Shown: positions 25,242 through 32,995 of the stretch, piece by piece
How positions within the stretch are numbered: the stretch's first letter is position 1
How the letters are laid out: every line of letters begins with the position of its first letter
DNA from: Luteitalea sp. TBR-22
GTDB lineage: Bacteria > Acidobacteriota > Vicinamibacteria > Vicinamibacterales > Vicinamibacteraceae
Length of the DNA: 64,000 bases
Assembly (NCBI RefSeq): GCF_016865485.1
Contig: NZ_AP024452.1
Coordinates: 2,378,501-2,442,500 of the forward strand
Direction of reading: 5' to 3'
Notes under the pieces: model-generated
Seen by the model: the letters and a program-made list of their open reading frames with translations, nothing else
Told to the model about the DNA's origin: nothing
Database searches by the model: none
Program-made: the position numbers and the translations under genes

Positions 25242-26336
25242 TCAGGAGCCGTTGCTGGTCGCAGCCCAGCCGGCCGCGTACTTCTGCATCTGCTCGGCCG
25301 TCGGGTTGGCGTCGAGCACGAGGATGCGGTACCTGAAGGTGGCCGGCTTGCCTTCGCTGATGGAGAAGTTCAGCGTGTCCTTGTTGTTGCTGAGCGCGGC
25401 CTGGCCGAGCGGATTGGCCGCGAACAGGCCGTACCCGCGGGCGTGCCAGTACGTGGGGTACCCCGGGTTGCCGGGGCTGTCGATGATGGCGACGGTCACG
25501 TCCTTGCCGTCGACCTGGCCACTGAGTTTGGTCCACGTGCCGCGGGTGCCCCACACGTCCTTGCCGACCTTGCCCTCGCTGGAGAGGTACTTGCCGGTGG
25601 AGCCGGCGGCGGTGTTGCCCTTCTCGTCCGGATCCTCGAGGGCCCTGATGACGCGCAGGCCGAGCGTGCCTTCCTTGTTGTCGGTCAGCTTCACCGTGCC
25701 GGTGCCCCTGGCCGCCGCCAGCGTCGTCACGCGGTCGATCATCCGCACGCCGCCGGCGGCCGCGCGGAAGGTGAACGTCGTCGTCTCGTGCAGGCGCGTC
25801 TTGCCGTCGCCCGACACCCAGTCGGCCTTCACCTGCAGGGTGGCGTGGTCGCCCTTGCTCTCGGCCTTGACCACCTCGCGGTGCTTGACCGACCCCATCT
25901 TCGGCTTCTGATCCGGCTTGATCGCGTCGGAGTTGTTCCAGAAGTCGAAGCCGTCGACGTCGCCGTAGTTGAACCACAAGCCGACGTGGTGCGGGTGATC
26001 CGTTCGTTCGCCCGGAAGCGTCGGGAAGCCGCGGGTGATCACCGTGCCCGCCGCGGTGCTGATCGGGTACAGCACCGGCTTCTCCAGCGTGTCGGGCCAC
26101 ATGTAGGTGGTGAACGGCTTGCCGTCCACGGTGACCTCCACCTTCTTCTCCGCCGGCAGACTCCTGATGGCCACCTTCGGCGCCTGTGCGCTCACGGCGA
26201 TGCCTCCCAACGCGAGGGCGCCGACGAGGGCCATCGTGGCGGTCCGTTGCGTGCGTGTGGACCCGGTGCCCGGAACCCGTTGCCCGGTGCCCGTCGTGTA
26301 CCTAGCGTCGCGCTGCACTGCTGACTCCTTGTCCAC
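25242..26336 (-). CDS. Secreted DUF6807 (PmoA-like) protein
   Basis: Family of unknown function, common near Gfo/Idh/MocA sugar dehydrogenases. Recognisable by PVLYPISTAAGTVITRGFP, DHPHHVGLWFNYGDV and NPGYPTYWHARGYGLF. The hydrophobic stretch MALVGALALGGIAVSAQA is a signal peptide, preceded by basic residues. The GTG at 26336 has AGGAGG upstream and overlaps the preceding gene by 35 bases; a GTG at 26318 is also possible. Part of the N-terminal pre-region is a GGGCACC repeat (26258-26294), so a shorter protein starting at 26234 cannot be ruled out. A second DUF6807 gene is at 50446. Confidence 0.75.
   Translation of the reverse strand: MDKESAVQRDARYTTGTGQRVPGTGSTRTQRTATMALVGALALGGIAVSAQAPKVAIRSLPAEKKVEVTVDGKPFTTYMWPDTLEKPVLYPISTAAGTVITRGFPTLPGERTDHPHHVGLWFNYGDVDGFDFWNNSDAIKPDQKPKMGSVKHREVVKAESKGDHATLQVKADWVSGDGKTRLHETTTFTFRAAAGGVRMIDRVTTLAAARGTGTVKLTDNKEGTLGLRVIRALEDPDEKGNTAAGSTGKYLSSEGKVGKDVWGTRGTWTKLSGQVDGKDVTVAIIDSPGNPGYPTYWHARGYGLFAANPLGQAALSNNKDTLNFSISEGKPATFRYRILVLDANPTAEQMQKYAAGWAATSNGS
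26258..26294. repeat. GGTGCCC heptamer repeat inside a gene's 5' end
   Basis: About five units of CCCGGTG/CCCGGAA/CCCGTTG. It falls in the extended N-terminus of the DUF6807 gene and, unusually, keeps the frame open. Confidence 0.6.
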
Positions 26337-27651
26337 CGACGACGACCTCCTGCGTGGCGTCGTCGAACGTGATCCGCTGGCCCGTCTGGATGGCGGCGAT
26401 CGTCATGCACAGCGCCACCGAGTGGCTGTAGCCGGCCTCGACGCTGGCGTTGGGCGTCTTGCGGCTGCGCACGCACTCCATCCAGTTCTTCATGTTGGCC
26501 GACGTCGCGTCGTCGGCGCCGGTGTCGGCACCGGTCTGCATGGCGGCGGCCTCGGCGATCGACATCGAGGGCAGGAGGTTGGCCTTCATGCCCATGGCCT
26601 TGGCGTGGTTCTCCTTCAGGCCACCGGTGTCGGTCACGGTGTTCTTGTCCAGATCGAGCATGCCGCCGTTGGAGTAGTAGTACTCCTTCACGTCGCCAGC
26701 GGCGTTGGTCATGCGCGAGCTGTAGATCACCTGGAAGCCCTTGGTCGTGTCGTCGAGCGGGCCGTAGTCGTACACGCCGGTGAACGTGTCCCAGTTGCGG
26801 CGCCCGTCGCGCCACAGGTAGATGCCGCCGTTGGCGACGACGCTGCGCGGCCGCGGGTAGCCGGTGAACCAGTGGACGGTGTCGATCTGGTGCACGAGCC
26901 ACTGATCGGGAATGCCTGAGGAGTACGGCCAGAACAGCCGGAACTCGAGGTACTTGCGCGGGTCGAAGGCTTCCTTGGGGCGATTGAGCTGCCAGCGCGT
27001 CCAGTCGGTGTCCTCCTGGCGCAGCTTGTCGACCAGGCCGGGGCGCCGCCAGCGTCCGGGCTGGTTGACGTTCCAGGTCATCTCGACGGCGACGATGTCG
27101 CCGAACTTGCCGGACTTGAGGTACTCGTAGGCCTGCTGGTAGTTCTTCGCGCTGCGGCGCTGCGTGCCGATCTGGACGATCTTGCCGGTGTCCTTGACCG
27201 CCTTGCGGAGGGCGCGCGCGTCCTCCATGGTGTTGGCCATCGGCTTCTCGACGTAGGCGTCGCGGCCGGCGCGAACTGCCTCGACCCCGTGCTGCGCGTG
27301 CTGGAAGTCGGCGGTGGCGACGATCACGGCGTCGACGTCCTTGCGGGCGTAGAGCTCGTCGTTGTTCCGACACACGATCGGTGAAGACTGTCCGAGCTTC
27401 TGGAGCGCGGCGCTGCCGGCCTCCCGGCGCAGGCTCCAGAGGTCGGAGACGGCGACGAGCTCGAAGTTCATGCCGGCGGCGTGCTGCTGGAAGGCGGGGA
27501 TCAGGCTGCCGCGGCAGCGGTCGGAGAAGCCGACGATGCCGACGCGGACGCGGTCGTTGGCGCCGAGGATGCGGGCGTAGCTGCGGGCGGGCAGGGTGGC
27601 GGCGACGGCAGTGGCGCCGGCGGCGTGCAGGAATTGTCGTCGGTCGGGCAT
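26302..27651 (-). CDS. Tat-exported Gfo/Idh/MocA-family oxidoreductase
   Basis: 449 residues beginning MPDRRQFLHAAGATAVAATL, a twin-arginine signal. Rossmann motif RVGIVGFSDRCRGSLIPAF, the EKP lysine in DAYVEKPMAN, and VHQIDTVHWFTG with the likely catalytic histidine. Exported members presumably carry tightly bound NAD(P), folded in before Tat transport. GGAGG lies 4 bases ahead of the ATG at 27651, which is why I prefer it to a further upstream start. It overlaps the DUF6807 gene downstream, so the two are co-expressed; with DUF6807 and cytochrome c it forms a minus-strand group of exported proteins. Confidence 0.86.
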   Translation of the reverse strand: MPDRRQFLHAAGATAVAATLPARSYARILGANDRVRVGIVGFSDRCRGSLIPAFQQHAAGMNFELVAVSDLWSLRREAGSAALQKLGQSSPIVCRNNDELYARKDVDAVIVATADFQHAQHGVEAVRAGRDAYVEKPMANTMEDARALRKAVKDTGKIVQIGTQRRSAKNYQQAYEYLKSGKFGDIVAVEMTWNVNQPGRWRRPGLVDKLRQEDTDWTRWQLNRPKEAFDPRKYLEFRLFWPYSSGIPDQWLVHQIDTVHWFTGYPRPRSVVANGGIYLWRDGRRNWDTFTGVYDYGPLDDTTKGFQVIYSSRMTNAAGDVKEYYYSNGGMLDLDKNTVTDTGGLKENHAKAMGMKANLLPSMSIAEAAAMQTGADTGADDATSANMKNWMECVRSRKTPNASVEAGYSHSVALCMTIAAIQTGQRITFDDATQEVVVGGQGVSSAARR

Positions 27652-27809
27652 CGGACCTCCGTGGGGCCGCGGGCGGGCCCGGTTGTGACGCGTGGCCGCA
27701 CGGGGTGTGACCGGGAGCACTGGTCGAACCACTCGGCCCTGTCGGGGGTGTGCGTTTGCACCGGGAGAAGTACTACAGAGAGGGTATACGGCGCAACTTG
27801 GCGCCAAAT

Positions 27810-27820
27810 TGGTTAGTCCA
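27810..27820 (+). promoter_or_regulatory. Operator-like site TGGTTAGTCCA
   Basis: TGGT-N3-TCCA in the context AAATTGGTTAGTCCACTT, one base from the TGGT-N3-ACCA consensus, 40 bases upstream of the -35 box at 27860. Confidence 0.35.
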
Positions 27821-27859
27821 CTTCTGGGTCAATGTGGGACCACTGGTGCGCTACTCGCC

Positions 27860-27888
27860 TTGACCGCGCAGAGTGGCTGTGTTAAACC
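27860..27888 (+). promoter_or_regulatory. Sigma-70-like promoter of the first receptor gene
   Basis: TTGACC (27860-27865), 17-base spacer, TAAACC (27883-27888). Same spacing as the promoters at 13520 and 14376. Confidence 0.5.
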
Positions 27889-28005
27889 CTTTGAGGTTTT
27901 CCTCGCTCCATGCCCCTGCATGCAGGCAGTTTGAAGGCGTCAGGCGCCCCCCGGGGCGGCCCCCGATTCGGCCGCAACGGGGACGGTGTCTGCCGGAGGT
28001 GCGTC

Positions 28006-28026
28006 ATGGAGTGGCGAGACAACTAG
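28006..28026 (+). CDS. Possible six-codon leader peptide (MEWRDN)
   Basis: GGAGGT, 5 bases, ATG GAG TGG CGA GAC AAC TAG. The ribosome site is the best in this gap, better than that of the receptor gene itself. Such a short ORF in a long leader could couple translation to receptor expression. It may also be coincidence; nothing else supports it. Confidence 0.25.
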   Translation: MEWRDN

Positions 28027-28229
28027 ACGGTGATCAGGGAGGTCGTCGCTTGCCCGGTCGGGCGGTGGCGATTGCGAGTTCTGCGACGCGCGGTGGATGC
28101 CCGGCGCGCGAGGCAGTTACGGCCGTCCCCGGCACGGCGCCGCTGGGGCGCAGGGACGGCAGGTGCAGTGCCAGGCGGGCAGGTCGGGGCGCAGGCTCCG
28201 GCAACACACACGAAGGAAGGAACGCACTT

Positions 28230-31200
28230 ATGGGGAAGGTCCACGTGGGGAGGAGCCTGCAACGCCTGTTGGCGGTTGCCGTGCTGCTGCTCGCCGGTAC
28301 GCCCGCGTTCGCGCAGTTCGAACGCTCGGCCATCTCCGGCACCGTTCGTGACCAACAGGGCGGAGTGATGCCCGGCGTCACGGTGACGGCCACCAACATC
28401 GCCAGTGGCGTCGTCGACACCGCGGTGTCCGACGAATCCGGCTTCTACACGTTCTCGACGCTGCTGCCGGGGCAGTACAACATCAGCGCGGAACTGCAGG
28501 GCTTCAAGAAGGCGAGCCGCACGGGCGTGCAGGCCGACGCGGCCGGTCGCCAGACCCTCGACTTCACGCTCGAGACCGGCGAACTGTCCGAAGAGGTCAC
28601 CGTGGTCGCGGAAGCGGCCCGGCTGCAGACCGACGTGGCCCTCCGCAAGACGGTCGAGGCCAAGGACATCGAGCAGCTCTCCTTCAACGGTCGCAACCCG
28701 ATCGGCGTGGCGGGCCTGAAGGCCGGCGTGAGCGGCGGCTCCTTCAACAACTACGGCTTCTCCAGCCTCTCCAACGGCGGCTTCAACATCAACGGCAGCC
28801 GCTCGGACGAGAACAACATCACGGTGGACGGCGCGACGGCCATCCGCACCCGCTCGGCGGGCGCGATCGTCGGCGTGCAGAACGTCGACGCGCTGCAGGA
28901 AGTGCAGGTGCTGACCGGCAACTACATGCCGGAGTACGGGCGCGCCAGCGGCGGCCAGATCCGCTTCGTGACCAAGAGCGGCAGCAACCGCTTCAGCGGC
29001 AACGCCTCGTTCTTCTACCGCGACGAGTCGCTGCAGGCCAACACCTGGGCCCGCAACCGCTCGACCAACCCGGTCGAGAACAGCGGCCCGGCGCCGTTCG
29101 ACTTCAAGCAGTACGGCTACTCGGTGGGCGGCCCGATCCTGAAGAACCGCCTGTTCTTCTTCGGCGCGCAGGAGTGGGTGAACTTCTTCCAGGTGGCGAC
29201 CAACACCGCGACGGTGCCGACGCTCAAGATGCGCCAGGGCGACTTCAGCGAGCTGCTCGATCCGAACAACGGCTTCCGCGCCGCAATCGCGATCATCGAC
29301 CCGCTGACGGGCCAGCCGTTCCCGGGCAACATCATCCCGGCCAACCGCCTCTCGGCCAACGGGCTGGCGATCCTCAACACCTACCCGCAGCCGACGCCCG
29401 GCTTCCGCCAGGGCTCGGCCAACCTGATCCAGAACAGCGAGAACCCGCAGGATCAGCGCAAGGACAACATCCGCCTCGACTTCCGTCCGAACGCCGGCAA
29501 CCAGTTCGCCTACCGCTTCTCGCGCTCCAACTGGGTGGCGGTCGACGCGTTCCGCGGCTCGTTCCCGTTTGCGCGCACCGACTGGGAGCGCCCGAACTTC
29601 ACGCAGACCGCGAGCTGGACCTCGAGCATCAAGAGCAACTGGGTGAACGAGTTCAGCTACACGTTCTCGCGTGACGACGTGTTCATCAACGTGTTCACCG
29701 AGACGGGCCTCTACAAGCGCAGCAACTCGGGCATCAACTACCCGTACATCTTCCAGGAGAAGGAGATCGTCGACAAGATTCCGACGGTGTCGATCAGCAA
29801 CTTCTCGGAGATCGACGGTGGTCCGTACCCGGCGTTCTCGTCGGGCCCGATCCACACGTGGCAGGACGTGAGCACGTACGTGCGCGGCCGTCACACGTTC
29901 AAGGCCGGCGTGCAGTTCGAGTACTCGGGCCAGGACGACTTCGACCAGATCAACGTCAGCGCCATCCCCGGCTCGACCAACAACCAGAACGGCCGCTTCG
30001 AGTTCCTCGACGGGCGCGCTGGCGGCACCGGCGTGGGCGTGGCCAACGTGGCGATGGGCCTGTTCTCGAACTACGCCGAGCTCGGCCAGCGCAACCTGAC
30101 CAAGTGGCGTGCGCTCGCGGTCGACGCCTTCGTGCAGGACTCGTGGCGCCCGACGGCCAAGCTGACGGTCGAAGGCGGGTTCCGCTACGTGTACTGGCCG
30201 CCCTGGTACTCGACGACCAACAACATCGCGACGTTCGCCGAGAGCGCCTACAACCCGGCGTTCGCGCCGACGGTCAACCCGGCCAATGGCACGCTCTCGG
30301 GCGGCGTCCGCTACAACGGCATGATCCTGCCCGGCGAGGGCTTCCTCGGTGAGGGCCAGCAGTCGGTCATCGCCAACGACCCGGCGGTGCTCCGCCTGTT
30401 CCAGGGCTACGACCGCGGCTTCTCCGAGACGCACAAGAACGTCTTCGAGCCGCGCTTCGGCGCCACCTACCAGTGGAACGACAAGACGGTCATGCGCGCC
30501 AGCCTCGGCATGTTCCACAACCGCGTGACGCTGAACGACTCGACGCTGCTCGGCGGCAACGTGCCGTTCCAGCCGCAGGCCACCGTGGCCAACGGCATCG
30601 CCGACAATCCGGGCGGCGTGGGCGTGAGCGCCAGCAACCTGCCGATTGGCGCCACCGCGCAGGACCTCGTGTTCAAGCACCCGACCTCGTACATCTGGTC
30701 GGCGGGCGTGCAGCGCGAGATTCCGTTCGGGTTCATCCTCGACGTGACCTACGTCGGGCGTCGCGGCCTGTACCTGCAGCGCGAGCGCAACATCAACCAG
30801 CTGCCGCTCGGCACGCTGTACCAGAACCCGGGCGTCAACATCGCCGCGCTCCGTCCCTACAAGGGGTACGGCGTCATCCGCCTGTCGGAGAACGCGGGCC
30901 GCTCGATCTACAACTCGCTGCAGATCTCGGCCGACCGCCGCTACACGAACGGCCTGAAGGTGGGCTTCGCGTACACGCTGTCCAAGTCGGAGGACAACGG
31001 CTCGGACAAGCGCAACGTGCTGTGGAACACCTACGACGACACGATCTTCTGGGGGCCGTCGAGCTTCGACCGCCGGCAGATCCTGAACTTCTACTACATC
31101 TACGACCTGCCGATCTTCCGTGACCAGACCACGCTGATGGGCAACCTGCTCGGTGGCTGGCAGATCTCGGGCGCGACCTTCATGCGCTCGGGCACGCCGT

Positions 31201-31610
31201 TCACGGTCGGCCAGAGCGCCCAGGACATCGCCGGCGTCGGCGACGCGGGCTTCGGCCAGCCGTGGAGCCAGACCGGACCGTCGAGCACGAACTTCCAGCT
31301 CTACACCGGTCCCGGCACCGAGGCGCTCGACACCAGCGTCTTCGTCCGCCCGGCCAACGGCACGTTCGGCAACTCGCCGCGCAACGCCTACTACAACCCG
31401 GGCGAGATGCAGTGGGACATCGCCCTGTTCAAGAACTTCAACATGGGCGGCAACCGCAAGCTGCAGCTCCGTGCGGAGTGCTTCAACTTCCTGAACCACC
31501 CGAACCTGGGCGGCATCGACGCCAACCCGCTCAGCGGCACGTTCGGCCGCATCACGTCGAAGGACGGCAACCGTCGCGACGTGCAGCTCGGCGTGCGGGT
31601 GCTCTTCTAA
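28230..31610 (+). CDS. TonB-dependent receptor with carboxypeptidase-regulatory-like domain
   Basis: 1126-residue outer-membrane protein: signal peptide (LLAVAVLLLAGTPAFA), a carboxypeptidase-regulatory-like domain (ISGTVRDQQGGVMPGVTVTA..., residues 33-115), a plug (about 120-230, with INGSRSDENNITVDGA and GGQIRFVTKSGSN), and a long beta-barrel ending in VQLGVRVLF with the terminal aromatic needed for outer-membrane insertion. This OAR/SusC-like type is expanded in Acidobacteria and takes up oligosaccharides or other large nutrients. ATG at 28230 follows GGAAGG. Two hairpins and a terminator follow the stop. Confidence 0.92.
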   Translation: MGKVHVGRSLQRLLAVAVLLLAGTPAFAQFERSAISGTVRDQQGGVMPGVTVTATNIASGVVDTAVSDESGFYTFSTLLPGQYNISAELQGFKKASRTGVQADAAGRQTLDFTLETGELSEEVTVVAEAARLQTDVALRKTVEAKDIEQLSFNGRNPIGVAGLKAGVSGGSFNNYGFSSLSNGGFNINGSRSDENNITVDGATAIRTRSAGAIVGVQNVDALQEVQVLTGNYMPEYGRASGGQIRFVTKSGSNRFSGNASFFYRDESLQANTWARNRSTNPVENSGPAPFDFKQYGYSVGGPILKNRLFFFGAQEWVNFFQVATNTATVPTLKMRQGDFSELLDPNNGFRAAIAIIDPLTGQPFPGNIIPANRLSANGLAILNTYPQPTPGFRQGSANLIQNSENPQDQRKDNIRLDFRPNAGNQFAYRFSRSNWVAVDAFRGSFPFARTDWERPNFTQTASWTSSIKSNWVNEFSYTFSRDDVFINVFTETGLYKRSNSGINYPYIFQEKEIVDKIPTVSISNFSEIDGGPYPAFSSGPIHTWQDVSTYVRGRHTFKAGVQFEYSGQDDFDQINVSAIPGSTNNQNGRFEFLDGRAGGTGVGVANVAMGLFSNYAELGQRNLTKWRALAVDAFVQDSWRPTAKLTVEGGFRYVYWPPWYSTTNNIATFAESAYNPAFAPTVNPANGTLSGGVRYNGMILPGEGFLGEGQQSVIANDPAVLRLFQGYDRGFSETHKNVFEPRFGATYQWNDKTVMRASLGMFHNRVTLNDSTLLGGNVPFQPQATVANGIADNPGGVGVSASNLPIGATAQDLVFKHPTSYIWSAGVQREIPFGFILDVTYVGRRGLYLQRERNINQLPLGTLYQNPGVNIAALRPYKGYGVIRLSENAGRSIYNSLQISADRRYTNGLKVGFAYTLSKSEDNGSDKRNVLWNTYDDTIFWGPSSFDRRQILNFYYIYDLPIFRDQTTLMGNLLGGWQISGATFMRSGTPFTVGQSAQDIAGVGDAGFGQPWSQTGPSSTNFQLYTGPGTEALDTSVFVRPANGTFGNSPRNAYYNPGEMQWDIALFKNFNMGGNRKLQLRAECFNFLNHPNLGGIDANPLSGTFGRITSKDGNRRDVQLGVRVLF

Positions 31611-31645
31611 GTTGACCTCCGGCCGCCACGGCGGCCTCAGTCAAC
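31611..31645 (+). terminator. Hairpin directly after the receptor stop
   Basis: Arms GTTGAC...GGCCGCC and GGCGGCC...GTCAAC around ACGG-type loop. No T-tract; a further 9-bp hairpin (GCAGGCTGC/GCAGCCTGC) lies at 31703-31725. Confidence 0.55.
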
Positions 31646-31735
31646 ACGCTCACTCGAAGGCGTCCGTGGGACGCCCTCGAGAGTTCTAGACGGCTGACGC
31701 AGGCAGGCTGCAGCCAGCAGCCTGCAGGCTATCGA

Positions 31736-31771
31736 GGGCGGGGCGACACATGTCGCTCCGCCCTTTTGCTT
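31736..31771 (+). terminator. Rho-independent terminator of the receptor transcript
   Basis: GGGCGGGGCGACA-CA-TGTCGCTCCGCCC stem (one G-T pair) followed by TTTTGCTTT. The strongest plus-strand intrinsic terminator in the window. Confidence 0.85.
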
Positions 31772-31792
31772 TCCTTCGCCGCAGCTTGGCGA

Positions 31793-31798
31793 TACACT
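31793..31798 (+). promoter_or_regulatory. -10-like TACACT 10 bases before the SUMF1-fold gene
   Basis: GATACACTCCGCC ahead of the GTG at 31809, with no Shine-Dalgarno sequence between. Similar in form to TACAATCCGCC at 19980. Confidence 0.4.
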
Positions 31799-31808
31799 CC
31801 GCCTCATC

Positions 31809-32831
31809 GTGTTTCCTCATCGTCTTCCTTCATGGCGGCGGGGCGGGTTACCCAAGGCAGGAGTGGTGCTGTCGGCCCTCCTGTCAGCAGGTGCCGCCGC
31901 GCTGATGGCGCAGCCTGCGCCGAAATCCACTCCCCCCGCCTCGTACACCGAGACCATCCCGAACAGCAGCGTGACCTTCGAGATGGTGGCGGTGCCCGGC
32001 GGCACGTTCCTCATGGGCAGTCCCGCCTCCGAAGCCGGCCGCGATGCCGACGAGGGACCGCAGGTGGAGGTCACCCTCAAGCCGTTCTGGATCGGCAAGA
32101 CGGAAGTGACCTGGGACGAGTACGACCAGTTCGCGTTCGTCGGCAACACCGGTGCGCGCACCGGTGATGGCGGCGCGGGCGATGCGGTCGATGCGGTCAC
32201 CAAGCCGTCGCGCGCCTACGGCGACGAGGCCAAGGGCTACGGCAAGGGCAAGATGCCCGCTCTGGCGATGACGCAGCACGCGGCGATGGAGTACTGCCGC
32301 TGGCTCTCGAAGGTGACGGGCAAGGCGTACCGGCTGCCGACCGAAGCCGAGTGGGAGTATGCGGCCCGCGCCGGCGACACGGGTGCGAAGCCCGCGAACC
32401 TCGAGGAGCAGGCCTGGCACTCGGGCAACGCCAAGGAAACGCCGCACAAGGTCGGCACCAAGGCGCCCAATGCGTTCGGCCTGCACGACATGCTCGGCAA
32501 CGTCGCCGAGTGGGTGCTCGACATGTACGCGGAGAACCGCTACGCCGAGTGGGGCGCCAAGGCGACGCAGCCGGTGGCGATCCCGACCGACAAGCGGTAC
32601 CCGCACCCCACCCGCGGCGGCTCGTTCATCGAGGGCGCCGACAAGCTCCGCTACGCCAACCGCCAGCCGTCGCACGAGGACTGGAGCCAGCGCGATCCGC
32701 AGGTCCCCCAGAGCATCTACTGGCACACCGACGCCGACCACGTCGGCTTCCGCGTGGTGCGCGCGCTCGAGGAGCAGCCGAACCTGAAGGGGATCAAGAG
32801 CCAGGTGATCAAGGAGAGCGGGGACCGTTGA
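31809..32831 (+). CDS. Secreted SUMF1/FGE-fold protein without the catalytic cysteines
   Basis: Formylglycine-generating-enzyme-like fold: VPGGTFLMGS, EVTWDEYDQF, YRLPTEAEWEYAARAG, LHDMLGNVAEWVLD and the C-terminal GFRVVRAL are all present, with an N-terminal hydrophobic segment (VVLSALLSAGAAALMA) for export. In true FGE the strand after RGGSF holds two copper-binding cysteines; here the region reads RGGSFIEGADKLRYANR with none, and the only cysteine (EYCRWLS) is elsewhere. It therefore should not oxidise sulfatases; a binding or carbohydrate-related role is more likely. GTG start with a close -10 box. No sulfatase gene is nearby. Confidence 0.85.
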   Translation: MFPHRLPSWRRGGLPKAGVVLSALLSAGAAALMAQPAPKSTPPASYTETIPNSSVTFEMVAVPGGTFLMGSPASEAGRDADEGPQVEVTLKPFWIGKTEVTWDEYDQFAFVGNTGARTGDGGAGDAVDAVTKPSRAYGDEAKGYGKGKMPALAMTQHAAMEYCRWLSKVTGKAYRLPTEAEWEYAARAGDTGAKPANLEEQAWHSGNAKETPHKVGTKAPNAFGLHDMLGNVAEWVLDMYAENRYAEWGAKATQPVAIPTDKRYPHPTRGGSFIEGADKLRYANRQPSHEDWSQRDPQVPQSIYWHTDADHVGFRVVRALEEQPNLKGIKSQVIKESGDR

Positions 32832-32889
32832 CGGTTGACGTTTGACGTCTAACGTTCAACGCCGAACGCAGAAGTAATGTGGGCCCGCG

Positions 32890-32975
32890 TCGTAGCCGTC
32901 GACCTTCAGGTCGACGGTCGGTGATGCCCGCACGGTGAGCGTCGAGCTGAAGCTCGACGCCTACAGAGGCCGCAG
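32890..32975. repeat. Pair of GTAGCCGTCGACC / GTCGAGCTGAAGCTCGAC palindromes
   Basis: GTAGCCGTCGACCTTCAGGT-CGACGG (32891-32916) and GCGTCGAGCTGAAGCTCGACG-CCTAC (32939-32973), ends GTAG/CTAC. They sit just upstream of the Tat-exported dehydrogenase start. Confidence 0.85.
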
Positions 32976-32995
32976 ATGGCCAACGAGGTATCGAG

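Larger units (their letters stand above)
27652..28229. other. 578-base divergent gap with operator, promoter and leader
   Basis: Between the exported dehydrogenase (minus) and the receptor gene (plus). Holds an operator-like site (27810), a promoter (27860), a CCTGCATGCAGG palindrome (27911), a hairpin around GGCGCCCCCCGGGGCG (27950), and a six-codon leader ORF with a perfect ribosome site (28006). The receptor mRNA would have a leader of over 300 bases. Confidence 0.6.

Noticed and set aside
27911-27922. CCTGCATGCAGG palindrome as an operator
   Set aside because: A single short palindrome in the leader without a second copy; not enough to call it a binding site.
28023-31499. 1158-codon minus-strand ORF opposite the first receptor
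   Set aside because: A by-product of high GC and codon bias opposite a clear receptor gene; the protein is Arg/Val/Glu/His-rich without domains or export signal.
31809-32831. True formylglycine-generating enzyme (sulfatase activator)
   Set aside because: Both catalytic cysteines are missing and there is no sulfatase nearby.
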